NCBI GenBank assembly: GCA_964518305.1
Contig: CAZFDK010000028.1
Coordinates: 1-30,116, forward strand
DNA from: Caribbeanibacter sp964518305
Lineage (GTDB): Bacteria; Gemmatimonadota; Gemmatimonadetes; Palauibacterales; Palauibacteraceae
DNA length: 30,116 nt
Reading direction: 5' to 3'
Of the stretch, positions 1 through 8,507 are shown in pieces (positions within the stretch are counted from its first letter, which is position 1; each line of letters starts with the position of its first letter). The notes beneath the pieces are model-generated. The model saw only the letters and a list, made by a program, of their open reading frames with translations. It ran no database searches and was not told where the DNA came from. A program made the position numbers and the translations under genes.

Positions 1-990
1 GGGCCACGGCCACAGCGGCCCGCTTGCGGCCGCACGATCTCCGTGACCGCTCCGCTCCTCGAGCTTCTTGCCCCAGCGGCGGAGGTCCGAATCCGTGGCC
101 AGGGGACCCAGGATGTAGTGGGCAGACTGGACCAGAAGCCGCCGGCACAGCCCGTCGCCCTTCTTGGTGATTCGACCGCGACGCTCCGTCTCGCCGGAAT
201 CACTCTGCCTCGGTACCAGTCCCAGGTACGGGCCCACCGACCGGCTCTTCCGGAACTGAGTGGGATCCTCGATGGTGAGCACGAAGTAGAGGGCGCACTT
301 CGCGCCGACTCCCTCGACCTGCCGGAGCAGCTCCGTCTCCGGATATCGCTCCTCGCAAAGTTGCTCGATCCGTCGGTCGAACGCCTTGATTCGGTCGTTC
401 AGCTCGTCGATCTGCTCGATGACCGGGACCAGGCCGGGACGGAGCTCCGGCGGGACGTGTTCGGCCACCTTCCCCGGGAAGGCCATCGTCGAAGAGCTCG
501 GAAGCCGCTCGCCCCAGGACTTTACCGCGCCCCGGACGTGACTCACCAGCCGCGTCCGAACCCGGACCAGCTGATCCCGGGCCTTGAACAACGCCCGATC
601 GGCCTGGACCTGCTCACCCCGGTGGCTGACCGGAGCGAGCAGCTTGGGGTCCATCCGTCCGACCCGCGCCAGGTATTCCGCGTCGGCCCGGTCCCGCTTC
701 CGGTCGTTCTCGTAGATCAGACGCAACTTCCTCGGGTTCGCCACGACCACCTCGTGACCCTGGTCTCGGAGCAACCGGCTGATCCACGGGGAATGAGTGC
801 CCACCTCCAGGACCACCCGCTCCGGCTCTCCCCCAAACCGCCGCTCGAGGGCCGCCCGGGTCGTCCGAATCTGGCCGCGCTCGACAACCTCCCCGGCCCG
901 GTCGATCACGCAGATCTCGGTGTGTCGATCCGCCAGGTCGAGGCCGACTGTCCGGGGCGGAACCGACGTGCTATCTTGCTTGTGACTCAT
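1..990 (-). CDS. IS110-family transposase (DEDD/serine recombinase), partial, with apparent 3' frameshift
   Basis: 330 codons are visible from the ATG at 990 down to the window edge without a stop. The N-terminal RuvC-like DEDD domain shows D18 (VGLDLADRHT), E62 (VLEVGTHSPW) and D100/D103 (KRDRADAEYL). The C-terminal half has the helix-hairpin-helix-like LLRQVEGVGAKCA stretch and the transposase-20 motif VGPYLGLVPRQSDSGE (S263/S265, candidate catalytic serine), followed by RGRITKKGD. These are hallmarks of IS110 recombinases, which excise and insert a circular intermediate guided in characterised members by a bridge RNA. The last ~12 codons (SGHGDRAAASGPLWPWP) do not look like the family, whereas the neighbouring frame over positions ~1-30 reads RKRAAVAVA, the usual IS110 C-terminal motif. 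A one-base deletion near positions 27-36 is therefore likely, so the copy may be inactive unless this is a sequencing error. Confidence 0.85.
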   Translation of the reverse strand, partial: MSHKQDSTSVPPRTVGLDLADRHTEICVIDRAGEVVERGQIRTTRAALERRFGGEPERVVLEVGTHSPWISRLLRDQGHEVVVANPRKLRLIYENDRKRDRADAEYLARVGRMDPKLLAPVSHRGEQVQADRALFKARDQLVRVRTRLVSHVRGAVKSWGERLPSSSTMAFPGKVAEHVPPELRPGLVPVIEQIDELNDRIKAFDRRIEQLCEERYPETELLRQVEGVGAKCALYFVLTIEDPTQFRKSRSVGPYLGLVPRQSDSGETERRGRITKKGDGLCRRLLVQSAHYILGPLATDSDLRRWGKKLEERSGHGDRAAASGPLWPWP

Positions 991-1085
991 TCGGCCAACC
1001 TCCGTCCGTGGGCTTCGAGCCCGTTCACCCTTTCTGAGGACCTCGACGGTAAGGTACCTCGCCAAGGGCGGAGGTTGGCCTTCTC
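991..1085 (-). ncRNA. candidate IS110 bridge RNA region (upstream of recombinase)
   Basis: The non-coding stretch directly upstream of the IS110 start codon folds on paper. A perfect 12-bp inverted repeat (CGGAGGTTGGCC at 1069-1080 against 993-1004) closes a 64-nt interior. The interior holds a 5-bp hairpin (GGGCT-TCG-AGCCC, 1010-1022) and a palindromic AGGTACCT core near 1051-1059. In the IS110 group the guide (bridge) RNA is encoded between the element's left end and the recombinase gene, so location and structure both fit. I cannot identify target- or donor-binding loops because the element ends are unknown. A simple regulatory hairpin shielding the start codon is the alternative. Confidence 0.3.
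993..1080. repeat. 12-bp perfect inverted repeat upstream of the transposase
   Basis: GGCCAACCTCCG at 993-1004 is the exact reverse complement of CGGAGGTTGGCC at 1069-1080, with 64 nt between the arms. The proximal arm ends 3 bp before the transposase ATG. IS110 elements normally lack terminal inverted repeats, so this is more likely an RNA stem or regulatory structure than an element end. Confidence 0.8.
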
Positions 1086-1168
1086 ACTTCAATCTTGATC
1101 CCGCTATCCGCCAGTACCACCAATGTCGCGGAAAAAAACGCCTCTACAGCCGCCTCCGCGAGTATGAT

Positions 1169-1297
1169 TCAGGCGGCCGCGGCTCCTGTACCCGAAAACC
1201 CAGGTTCATCGGACTCCGCCGCCTGCTTACACCGTCTCGCCTCTCTGCCAGCCTCGTTGAAGAGTTCTCGGTCGTAACCGTAGACAAACTCGCCCAT
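1169..1297 (-). CDS. possible small protein (42 aa), unknown
   Basis: An ATG at 1297 is preceded by GGAGG (complement of 1305-1309) with 7-nt spacing, an unusually good ribosome-binding site for this window. The 42-residue product begins MGEFVYGYDRELFNEAGREA and ends in a low-complexity alanine run. I recognise no family. The aromatic/charged N-terminal half looks protein-like, while the C-terminal half (GFSGTGAAAA) looks like read-through into non-coding sequence. The gene may therefore be the 5' stump of something interrupted by the adjacent IS110 element, whose boundary must lie between about 1085 and 1300. It could also be spurious. Confidence 0.35.
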   Translation of the reverse strand: MGEFVYGYDRELFNEAGREARRCKQAAESDEPGFSGTGAAAA

Positions 1298-1640
1298 TGC
1301 TTGTCCTCCACCCCGGATAGCTGACCGACGCGTTAGCGTTGAGGTGATACGGTAGGCGTCGCCCTCCGTCCACGGGTCCGGTGACGTACTGCACGTCGAG
1401 GCTAAAGACCTATACCTCAACCTGAACAGCGGCAGGAGAGAAAATACAGCCTTGGCCCGGCCCGGCGGTCGCCCTACCATCCGTGCCTCCGGGAACGGCT
1501 CTATCTCAGTCCACGTTCAGTCCACAGACCCCGTCAGAAGGTGTCATTTTGCGTGGAACGGAGTCGAGTACGTGGGTGGCGATAACCCCCGTGGTGGCGG
1601 TCGTTGTACGCTCTATATCGAAGTATGACAAAGGCTTACA
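1298..1640 (+). promoter_or_regulatory. intergenic region upstream of bshA with direct repeat and possible -10
   Basis: No convincing gene lies here. CAGTCCAC occurs twice, at 1507-1514 and 1518-1525, 11 bp apart (about one helical turn), which could be a regulator site. A TATATC hexamer at 1614-1619 is a plausible -10 for bshA, about 20 nt before its TTG start, but no good -35 is seen 17 bp upstream. AAAGG at 1630-1634 can serve as a weak ribosome-binding site. Confidence 0.3.
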
Positions 1641-2792
1641 TTGAATATTGGCATCACCTGCTATCCCACCTATGGCGGCTCGGGGGCCGTGGCCACGGAG
1701 CTGGGTCTGGAGCTGGCCGAGCGGGGACACGAGGTTCACTTCATCTCGTACGCTCAGCCCTTTCGGCTCCCGGGCTTCCGCGAGGGCGTGTACTTCCACG
1801 AGGTGGAGGTCAACCGCTACCCGCTCTTCGAGTTTCCCCCGTACTCCCTCGCGCTGGCCGTCACCATGCACACGGTGGCCCGGGAGCGGGACCTGGACCT
1901 GCTCCACGTCCACTATGCCATCCCTCACGCCACCAGCGCCTGGATCGCCCGGGAGATGCTCCGGGACGAGGGGAAGGACCTGAAGATCATCACCACCCTG
2001 CACGGAACCGACATCACGCTGGTGGGGCAGGACCCGAGCTTTCGGACCATCACCGAGTTCTCGATCTCCCACTCGGACGCCCTGACCGCCGTCTCCCGGT
2101 ATCTGAAGGAGGAGACGAATGCGGCCTTCGATTGCCGCGGATGCGAGATCCAGGTTATCCCGAACTTCATCGACCCCGATACCTACAGCCGGGACGAGGA
2201 GAGCTGCCACCGGGAGTCGTTAGCGCCGGAGGGAGAGAAGTTGCTCTTTCACATCTCCAACTTCCGGCCGGTGAAGAGGATGGCCGACGTGATCCGGGTA
2301 TTCGCCGGCGTCCGGAGCGAGCTGGCCTCCCGCCTGATCCTCATCGGCGACGGCCCACAGCGGGAGATCGCGCGCCGGACAGCCGAGGAGCTGGGGGTCG
2401 ACGACGACGTGGTGTTCCTGGGGAAGCTGGAGTCCGTGTCGGAGCTCCTCTCCTGCGCCGACCTCTTCGTGCTGCCCAGCGAGGAGGAGTCCTTCGGACT
2501 GCTGGCGCTGGAGGCCCACGCGTGCGGCGTGCCGGTGGTCGGGTCTTCGGGTAGCGGACTGGCCGAGGTGGTGGAGGACGGCGTCACCGGCAGCCTGCAT
2601 CCGGTGGGCGACGTCGGGGCCATGGCCGACAGCGCCATGGAGTACCTGACCGACGACGAGCTGTGGGAGCGCACCTCCCGCGCGGCGCGGACACGGGCGA
2701 ACGAGGACTTCTCCGCCAGCCGCGTGGTGCCCGCCTACGAGCAGTTCTACCGCGAGGTCACCGGAGTCGGCGGGGACGACGGACGAGGATGA
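1641..2792 (+). CDS. bshA: N-acetyl-alpha-D-glucosaminyl L-malate synthase BshA
   Basis: 383-aa GT4-family glycosyltransferase with the GT-B fold. The N-terminal signature GITCYPTYGGSG followed by ATELG is diagnostic of BshA, which joins UDP-GlcNAc and L-malate in the first step of bacillithiol synthesis. Further family blocks are LHVHYAIPHA, TTLHGTDITLVG, VIPNFID, HISNFRPVKR and the UDP-sugar-binding SEEESFGLLALEAHACGVPV near residues 275-300. The start is TTG at 1641, the only codon that places the conserved GITCYPTYGG correctly at the N terminus; the upstream SD (AAAGG) is weak, so initiation may be modest. The stop overlaps the uppP start (ATGA), making this the first gene of a coupled five-gene run. 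bshB and bshC are not in the window. A generic GT4 enzyme is the only alternative. Confidence 0.9.
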   Translation: MNIGITCYPTYGGSGAVATELGLELAERGHEVHFISYAQPFRLPGFREGVYFHEVEVNRYPLFEFPPYSLALAVTMHTVARERDLDLLHVHYAIPHATSAWIAREMLRDEGKDLKIITTLHGTDITLVGQDPSFRTITEFSISHSDALTAVSRYLKEETNAAFDCRGCEIQVIPNFIDPDTYSRDEESCHRESLAPEGEKLLFHISNFRPVKRMADVIRVFAGVRSELASRLILIGDGPQREIARRTAEELGVDDDVVFLGKLESVSELLSCADLFVLPSEEESFGLLALEAHACGVPVVGSSGSGLAEVVEDGVTGSLHPVGDVGAMADSAMEYLTDDELWERTSRAARTRANEDFSASRVVPAYEQFYREVTGVGGDDGRG

Positions 2793-3589
2793 GCTGGTGG
2801 GAGGCCGCGATCCTCGGGGTGGTGCAGGGCGTGACGGAGTTCCTTCCGGTCTCCAGCAGCGCCCACCTGGTGCTGGGACAGGCCCTACTGGGTGTCCGAT
2901 CCCCGGGCGTGGTGTACGAGGCCGCCGTCCACCTGGCGACGCTGGTGGCGGTGGTGTGGGTCTACCGGCGGCGGGTGGTCGAGCTGACGGTCGGGATGGT
3001 GCAGGGCGACCGGAGGGCCTGGGCCTACGTGGGGCTCCTGGCGCTGGCGTCGGTGCCGGCCGCCACGGTGGGCCTGTGGCTCCGGGAGCCCATCGAGGCC
3101 ACCTTCGAGAGACCTGTCGTGGCGGCCGGTCTGCTCCTTATCACGGGGCTCCTCGTGGCGTCCATCCGGTGGACGGCCGATGCGGCCGCGGAGGAGCGCC
3201 CGGGCGTCCGGGGGGCGATCCTGGTCGGGGTCGCCCAGGCCGCCGCCATCATGCCGGGTATCTCCCGCTCCGGCTCGACCGTGGCGGCCGGCGTGTGGCG
3301 CGGCGTGGAGCCGGCGCGCATGGCCGAGTTCTCCTTTCTGCTCTCCGTGCCCGCCGTGGGTGGCGCGGCCCTGCTTCAGATGGGCCCCGGGCAGCTGGGC
3401 GTGGTCCGGCTGCTGGCCCCGGAGCTGGCCGTCGGATTCGCGGCGGCGGCCGTGAGTGGCGTTCTGGCGATCCACCTCTTCGTCCACGCCCTCGAGGCCG
3501 GCAGCTTCCACCGTTTCGCCTACTACTGCTGGCTGGTGGGCGGCGGCTACCTGCTCGCGGCGTGGCTGTGGCCGGGGCTCCGCGGATGA
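2789..3589 (+). CDS. uppP: undecaprenyl-diphosphate phosphatase UppP (BacA)
   Basis: 266-aa polytopic inner-membrane protein that dephosphorylates undecaprenyl pyrophosphate to recycle the lipid carrier of peptidoglycan and O-antigen synthesis. The first signature, VVQGVTEFLPVSSSAHL (residues 11-27, with E17 and H26), and the second, GISRSGSTVAAGV, form the active site of the BacA family. Several hydrophobic membrane segments span the rest. The ATG at 2789 overlaps the bshA TGA; a longer open frame upstream was rejected because it lacks homology. Members of this family confer bacitracin tolerance when overproduced. Its 3' end overlaps nadC by ATGA. Confidence 0.95.
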   Translation: MSWWEAAILGVVQGVTEFLPVSSSAHLVLGQALLGVRSPGVVYEAAVHLATLVAVVWVYRRRVVELTVGMVQGDRRAWAYVGLLALASVPAATVGLWLREPIEATFERPVVAAGLLLITGLLVASIRWTADAAAEERPGVRGAILVGVAQAAAIMPGISRSGSTVAAGVWRGVEPARMAEFSFLLSVPAVGGAALLQMGPGQLGVVRLLAPELAVGFAAAAVSGVLAIHLFVHALEAGSFHRFAYYCWLVGGGYLLAAWLWPGLRG

Positions 3590-4461
3590 CGGGGACCGAC
3601 GACGCCCCCGACGCCGCGGAGCGCCTGGTTCGGGCGGCGCTCTCGGAGGACGTGGGGGACGGGGACCGAACCACCGCGTGGTCCGTGCCCGAGGGTACGT
3701 GGGGACGCGCGCACATCGTGAGCCGCCGGTCCGGTGTGATCGCCGGCGGCGACCTGGTGGTGCGCGTCTTCCGCTCGCTGTCGGAGGACGTGGAGGTCGA
3801 CCTCGCCGTGGAGGACGGCGGCGAGGTGGAGGCGGGCGGAGCGGTGGGCCGCCTGGAGGGCCCGCTGCGCCCCGTCCTCACCGGGGAGCGGACGGCCCTC
3901 AACTTCCTCTCCCACCTCTCGGGCGTGGCTACGCGCACCCACCGCTTCGTGCGGGCCGTGGAGCACACCCGGTGCCGGATCACGGACACGAGGAAGACGA
4001 CACCCGGTTGGAGAGGCCTGGAGAAGACGGCCACCCGGGCCGGCGGTGCCGTGAATCATCGCATGGGCCTGTACGACATGGTCCTGCTGAAGGAAAACCA
4101 TATACGGGCGGCCGGCGGCGTGCGGGCCGCCATCGAGTCCGTGCGGGACCGCGCCGACGAGGAGGGGCTGGCCGTGGAGGTGGAGGTGGAGTCGGCCGTA
4201 GAGGTGCGCGAGGCGCTCCCGGCCCGGCCGGATCGGCTTCTCCTGGACAACATGTCGCTGTCGCAGCTCCGCTCGGCGGTTCGTATCGTTGGCCGCGTTG
4301 ACGCGCCGCGGCCGGTGCTGGAAGCCTCGGGCGGGGTGGATCTGGAGACGGCGCCGGCGGTGGCCGAGACCGGCGTGGATCTGATCTCGGTAGGGCGACT
4401 GACGCACTCGGCGCCGGCCCTGGATCTTTCGCTGCTGGTCGAGAAAGTGGAGGGACCATGA
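3586..4461 (+). CDS. nadC: nicotinate-nucleotide diphosphorylase (carboxylating), quinolinate phosphoribosyltransferase
   Basis: 291 aa, normal for NadC, which converts quinolinate and PRPP to nicotinate mononucleotide in de novo NAD synthesis. Seen in order: the N-terminal alpha/beta sandwich, TDTRKTTPG (133-141), then EKTATRAGGAVNHR (146-159) and LLKENHI, which bind substrate and PRPP phosphates, then EVEVES, LLLDNMS, LEASGGV and a terminal ISVGRLTHSAPALD. The usual DNH of the family reads ENH here (residue 170). The start overlaps the uppP stop and the stop overlaps the birA start. nadA and nadB are not in the window. Confidence 0.95.
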   Translation: MTGTDDAPDAAERLVRAALSEDVGDGDRTTAWSVPEGTWGRAHIVSRRSGVIAGGDLVVRVFRSLSEDVEVDLAVEDGGEVEAGGAVGRLEGPLRPVLTGERTALNFLSHLSGVATRTHRFVRAVEHTRCRITDTRKTTPGWRGLEKTATRAGGAVNHRMGLYDMVLLKENHIRAAGGVRAAIESVRDRADEEGLAVEVEVESAVEVREALPARPDRLLLDNMSLSQLRSAVRIVGRVDAPRPVLEASGGVDLETAPAVAETGVDLISVGRLTHSAPALDLSLLVEKVEGP

Positions 4462-5264
4462 TAGACGAGGCCGAACAGTGGAACGGGTTTACTCGCGATG
4501 ACCTTCAGCACCGCTGGAGTCGGGAGTCCGTGCACGTGTTTGGCAGCGTGGACTCCACCAACGAGCGGGCGGGCGAGCTGGCCGAGTCCGGGGCGCCGGC
4601 CGGCACCGTCGTCGTGGCGCGGGAGCAGACCGAAGGCCGCGGGAGGGCGGGCCGGACCTGGCACTCCCCGCCGGACGAGGGCGTCTACATGAGCGTGATC
4701 TTCCGACCCGACCGCATCGACAACCCGGTGCTCCTCCAGCTGCTGGCCGGTCTCGGAATCGCAGCCGAGCTGGATGCCGACTTCGAGGGCCTCGATCCGG
4801 CGGTGAAGTGGCCCAACGACCTGATCGCCGACGACCGGAAGCTCGGCGGGGTGCTGAGCGAGGCGACCTGGGAGGAGGACACGCCGCAGCACCTGGTGGT
4901 GGGGACGGGTATTAACGTGGAGGAGCCCGACTCCCTGCCGGAGGAGCTCCAGGGCGGCGCCACCTCCATGCAGAAGGTGCTGGGCGAAGAGGTTCCCCTC
5001 GTCGACGTGGCGGACGCTGTGCTCCGCGGCCTCGAGAAGCGGCTCGTGGACCCGCCGCGGAGCCTGGACGAGCCCTCCCTGGACCTGCTGGACCGGTACG
5101 ACTGGCTGCGGGACCGTCGCGTCGACGTCCAGCCCGAGGACGAAGACGAGTTCCTGGACGGCGTCTGCGTGGGCGTCGCCCCCGACGGCGCTCTCCTCTT
5201 CCGCCCGGATCGGGGGGCCCTCCGCCGCCTCCACTCGGCCACGGTCCGGGTGCCGGAATGGTGA
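4458..5264 (+). CDS. birA: biotin--[acetyl-CoA-carboxylase] ligase, monofunctional
   Basis: 268 aa. The catalytic domain carries GSVDSTN (29-35), the biotinyl-AMP loop TEGRGRAGRTWHSP (58-71) and KWPNDL (117-122, with the conserved lysine), then KLGGVLSE and GTGINV. The C-terminal SH3-like module (from about residue 220) ends GALRRLHSATVRV. There is no N-terminal winged-helix domain, so this is a class I enzyme without the biotin-operon repressor function of E. coli BirA. It activates biotin with ATP and transfers it to biotin carboxyl carrier protein. It overlaps nadC (ATGA) and coaX (7 nt). Confidence 0.93.
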   Translation: MIDEAEQWNGFTRDDLQHRWSRESVHVFGSVDSTNERAGELAESGAPAGTVVVAREQTEGRGRAGRTWHSPPDEGVYMSVIFRPDRIDNPVLLQLLAGLGIAAELDADFEGLDPAVKWPNDLIADDRKLGGVLSEATWEEDTPQHLVVGTGINVEEPDSLPEELQGGATSMQKVLGEEVPLVDVADAVLRGLEKRLVDPPRSLDEPSLDLLDRYDWLRDRRVDVQPEDEDEFLDGVCVGVAPDGALLFRPDRGALRRLHSATVRVPEW

Positions 5265-6055
5265 CCCGCCTGGCCGTCGACGTCGGAAACACGGAGACCG
5301 TGGTGGGCCTCTTCCGCGGCCTGGAGCCCGTGGAGTGCTGGCGGCTCTCCACCGACCCGCGGCGGACGGCGGACGAGCTCCAGCTGGCGGTGGAGGGGCT
5401 CCTGGATCGGGCCCCCGGGGAGGCCGTGGCCTCGCTCCGCAGGGCGGCCGTGGCCTCGGTGGTCCCACCGGTGGACCGGATGTGGGAAGAGACGCTCACG
5501 GCTCTGGACCTGGGCGTGCTCCGGCTGGACGCCGACACCGAGCTCCCGGTGACCCTGGACGTGGACGAACCGGATACGGTGGGAGCCGACCGCATAGCCA
5601 ACACGCTGGCGTGTACCGAGCTCCACGAGCGCGACACCCTGGTGGTGGACCTGGGCACCGCCACCACCTTCGACTGCGTCACCGCCGACGGCGTCTTCCG
5701 GGGCGGCGTCATCGCTCCCGGGCCGCGCGCCGGATTGGAGCGACTGTCGGAGACCGCCTCCAAGCTGCCCACCGGCGAGATCGAGCCGCCGGAGCGGGTG
5801 ATCGGCCGCAACACCGACGCCTGTCTAACCTCGGGCATCTTCTACTCCGTGGTGGACGGGATCGACGGGATCGCGGAGCGCGTCCTCTGCGAGTGGGGCG
5901 CGGACGATCCGCTGGTCGTGGCCACCGGCGGACTGGCGGGGGTCATCGGGGAGCACTGCGAGACCGTGGAGCGGATCGAGCCGTTCCTCACGCTGAGAGG
6001 CCTGGCGGCGGCCGACCGGCACGCTGCCGGGCTCGACCCGGCCCGGACCGCGTGA
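5258..6055 (+). CDS. coaX: type III pantothenate kinase
   Basis: 265 aa, ASKHA-fold kinase for the first step of CoA synthesis. Motifs: phosphate-1 loop AVDVGNTETVVGLF (6-19, D8 conserved), GADRIAN (109-115), and DLGTATTFDCV (131-141) followed by GGVIAPG. The birA-coaX pairing is common in bacteria, and here the ATG lies inside the birA stop region (ATGGTGA). Type III enzymes use ATP with high Km, need a monovalent cation and resist CoA feedback. This is the last gene of the coupled run; a 306-nt gap follows. Confidence 0.94.
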   Translation: MVTRLAVDVGNTETVVGLFRGLEPVECWRLSTDPRRTADELQLAVEGLLDRAPGEAVASLRRAAVASVVPPVDRMWEETLTALDLGVLRLDADTELPVTLDVDEPDTVGADRIANTLACTELHERDTLVVDLGTATTFDCVTADGVFRGGVIAPGPRAGLERLSETASKLPTGEIEPPERVIGRNTDACLTSGIFYSVVDGIDGIAERVLCEWGADDPLVVATGGLAGVIGEHCETVERIEPFLTLRGLAAADRHAAGLDPARTA

Positions 6056-6361
6056 GCTGACATGGAGTGGGGCGCTACGGTGCCCCTCGCCGGCCCCGTC
6101 CGTTGCCAATGTGACAGTCGGCGGCGCGGCGCGTGTCACGGTGACAGCAGACCGGCGCCGAGGAGGCTGGTCCACCTCCCGCGAGGCCGATACTTCTCGC
6201 CCTTCCGGGTGGCACACGTCCTGCACCATCCAATGGGCGGATCGAGAGTCGTCGGTCCGTCGTTCGTCGGACACGTGCGTGGAGATCCACCGCGCCCGAG
6301 AGTCGGCGCGGATCCCGAACACTTACGTCATCGCATGCGCAACCAGCAGGAGGAAGCGGAG
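6056..6361 (+). promoter_or_regulatory. groES leader/promoter region with GTGACA palindrome
   Basis: This 306-nt gene-free stretch should hold the groESL promoter. TGTCACGGTGACA (6134-6146) is a perfect 13-bp palindrome with a single central base. A third half-site, GTGACA (6111-6116), lies upstream and is inverted relative to TGTCAC, so three half-sites sit within 36 bp; TTGCCA (6103-6108) adjoins the first. A 5-bp hairpin, GTCCG/CGGAC (6255-6272), lies further down. I looked for the HrcA CIRCE element (TTAGCACTC-N9-GAGTGCTAA) and did not find it, nor a clear sigma-32 promoter. The palindrome is an operator candidate for an unidentified regulator. Confidence 0.4.
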
Positions 6362-6667
6362 ATGGCAACCAGGACCAAGGTCAACGTGAAGCCCCTCGCC
6401 GACCGTGTCGTCGTGACCCCCATCGAGGAAGAGGAAGAGATGCGGGGAGGACTCTACATCCCCGACACCGCCAAGGAGAAGCCCCAGCAGGGCCGTGTCG
6501 TCGCCGTGGGGCCGGGCGCCCTGAACGACGACGGGGAGCGGATGCCGATGGAGGTCGAGGAGGGCGACCGCGTCCTCTACGGCAAGTACTCCGGAAACGA
6601 GGTCACCGTGGACGGTGACGAGCTGCTGATCGTCGAGCAGAGCAACGTCCTCGCGATCCTCGACTAG
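6362..6667 (+). CDS. groES: co-chaperonin GroES
   Basis: 101 aa, the 10-kDa lid of the GroEL folding chamber. It contains KPLADRVVVTPIEEEEEMRGGLYIP, in which the mobile loop corresponds to about residues 19-32, then GRVVAVGPG and GDRVLYGKYSGNEV near the C terminus. The start is fixed by AGGAGG at about 6349-6354 with suitable spacing; an in-frame extension upstream to 6062 has no homology. It is co-oriented with groEL but separated by 117 nt containing a strong hairpin, which may set the GroES:GroEL ratio. Confidence 0.97.
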   Translation: MATRTKVNVKPLADRVVVTPIEEEEEMRGGLYIPDTAKEKPQQGRVVAVGPGALNDDGERMPMEVEEGDRVLYGKYSGNEVTVDGDELLIVEQSNVLAILD

Positions 6668-6688
6668 CAGCGGCTGTCGGACCCCGTG

Positions 6689-6714
6689 CACTTCCGCCCG
6701 GCCGGGCGGGAGTG
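6689..6714 (+). promoter_or_regulatory. intercistronic hairpin between groES and groEL
   Basis: CACTTCCGCCCG (6689-6700) pairs with CGGGCGGGAGTG (6703-6714), twelve consecutive pairs including one T-G wobble, around a 2-nt centre that would open to a 4-nt loop. No T-run follows, so it is not a standard terminator. A processing or mRNA-stabilising element, or partial attenuation, is likelier. Confidence 0.6.
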
Positions 6715-6784
6715 TATGGGGGCTGACCTGATCACGGAAGCATCCAGATAGACCACCAGACAGAAACCCGGAGGAAGACGAATC

Positions 6785-8407
<1,623 letters not shown>

Positions 8408-8431
8408 CCGCGGACGTACCGTCGTCCAGAG

Positions 8432-8460
8432 AAGGCCCGGCCTCGCGCCGGGCCTTTTTT
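8432..8460 (+). terminator. intrinsic terminator of groESL
   Basis: AAGGCCCGGC (8432-8441), 5-nt loop CTCGC, GCCGGGCCTT (8447-8456), running into six T residues (8455-8460). Ten perfect pairs plus U-tract, 24 nt after the groEL stop. Confidence 0.93.
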
Positions 8461-8507
8461 ATGTGGGAGAGGGTGGCGGGCGCCCGAGCACGCCGTACAT
8501 TTGTGGC

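Noticed and set aside
43..1098. 351-codon plus-strand frame over the transposase
   Set aside because: Antisense to a clear IS110 recombinase; no recognisable domain.
6062..6361. in-frame upstream extension of groES
   Set aside because: No similarity to GroES and the true start has a good SD directly upstream.
6056..6361. CIRCE element for HrcA
   Set aside because: Looked for TTAGCACTC/GAGTGCTAA and found no match.
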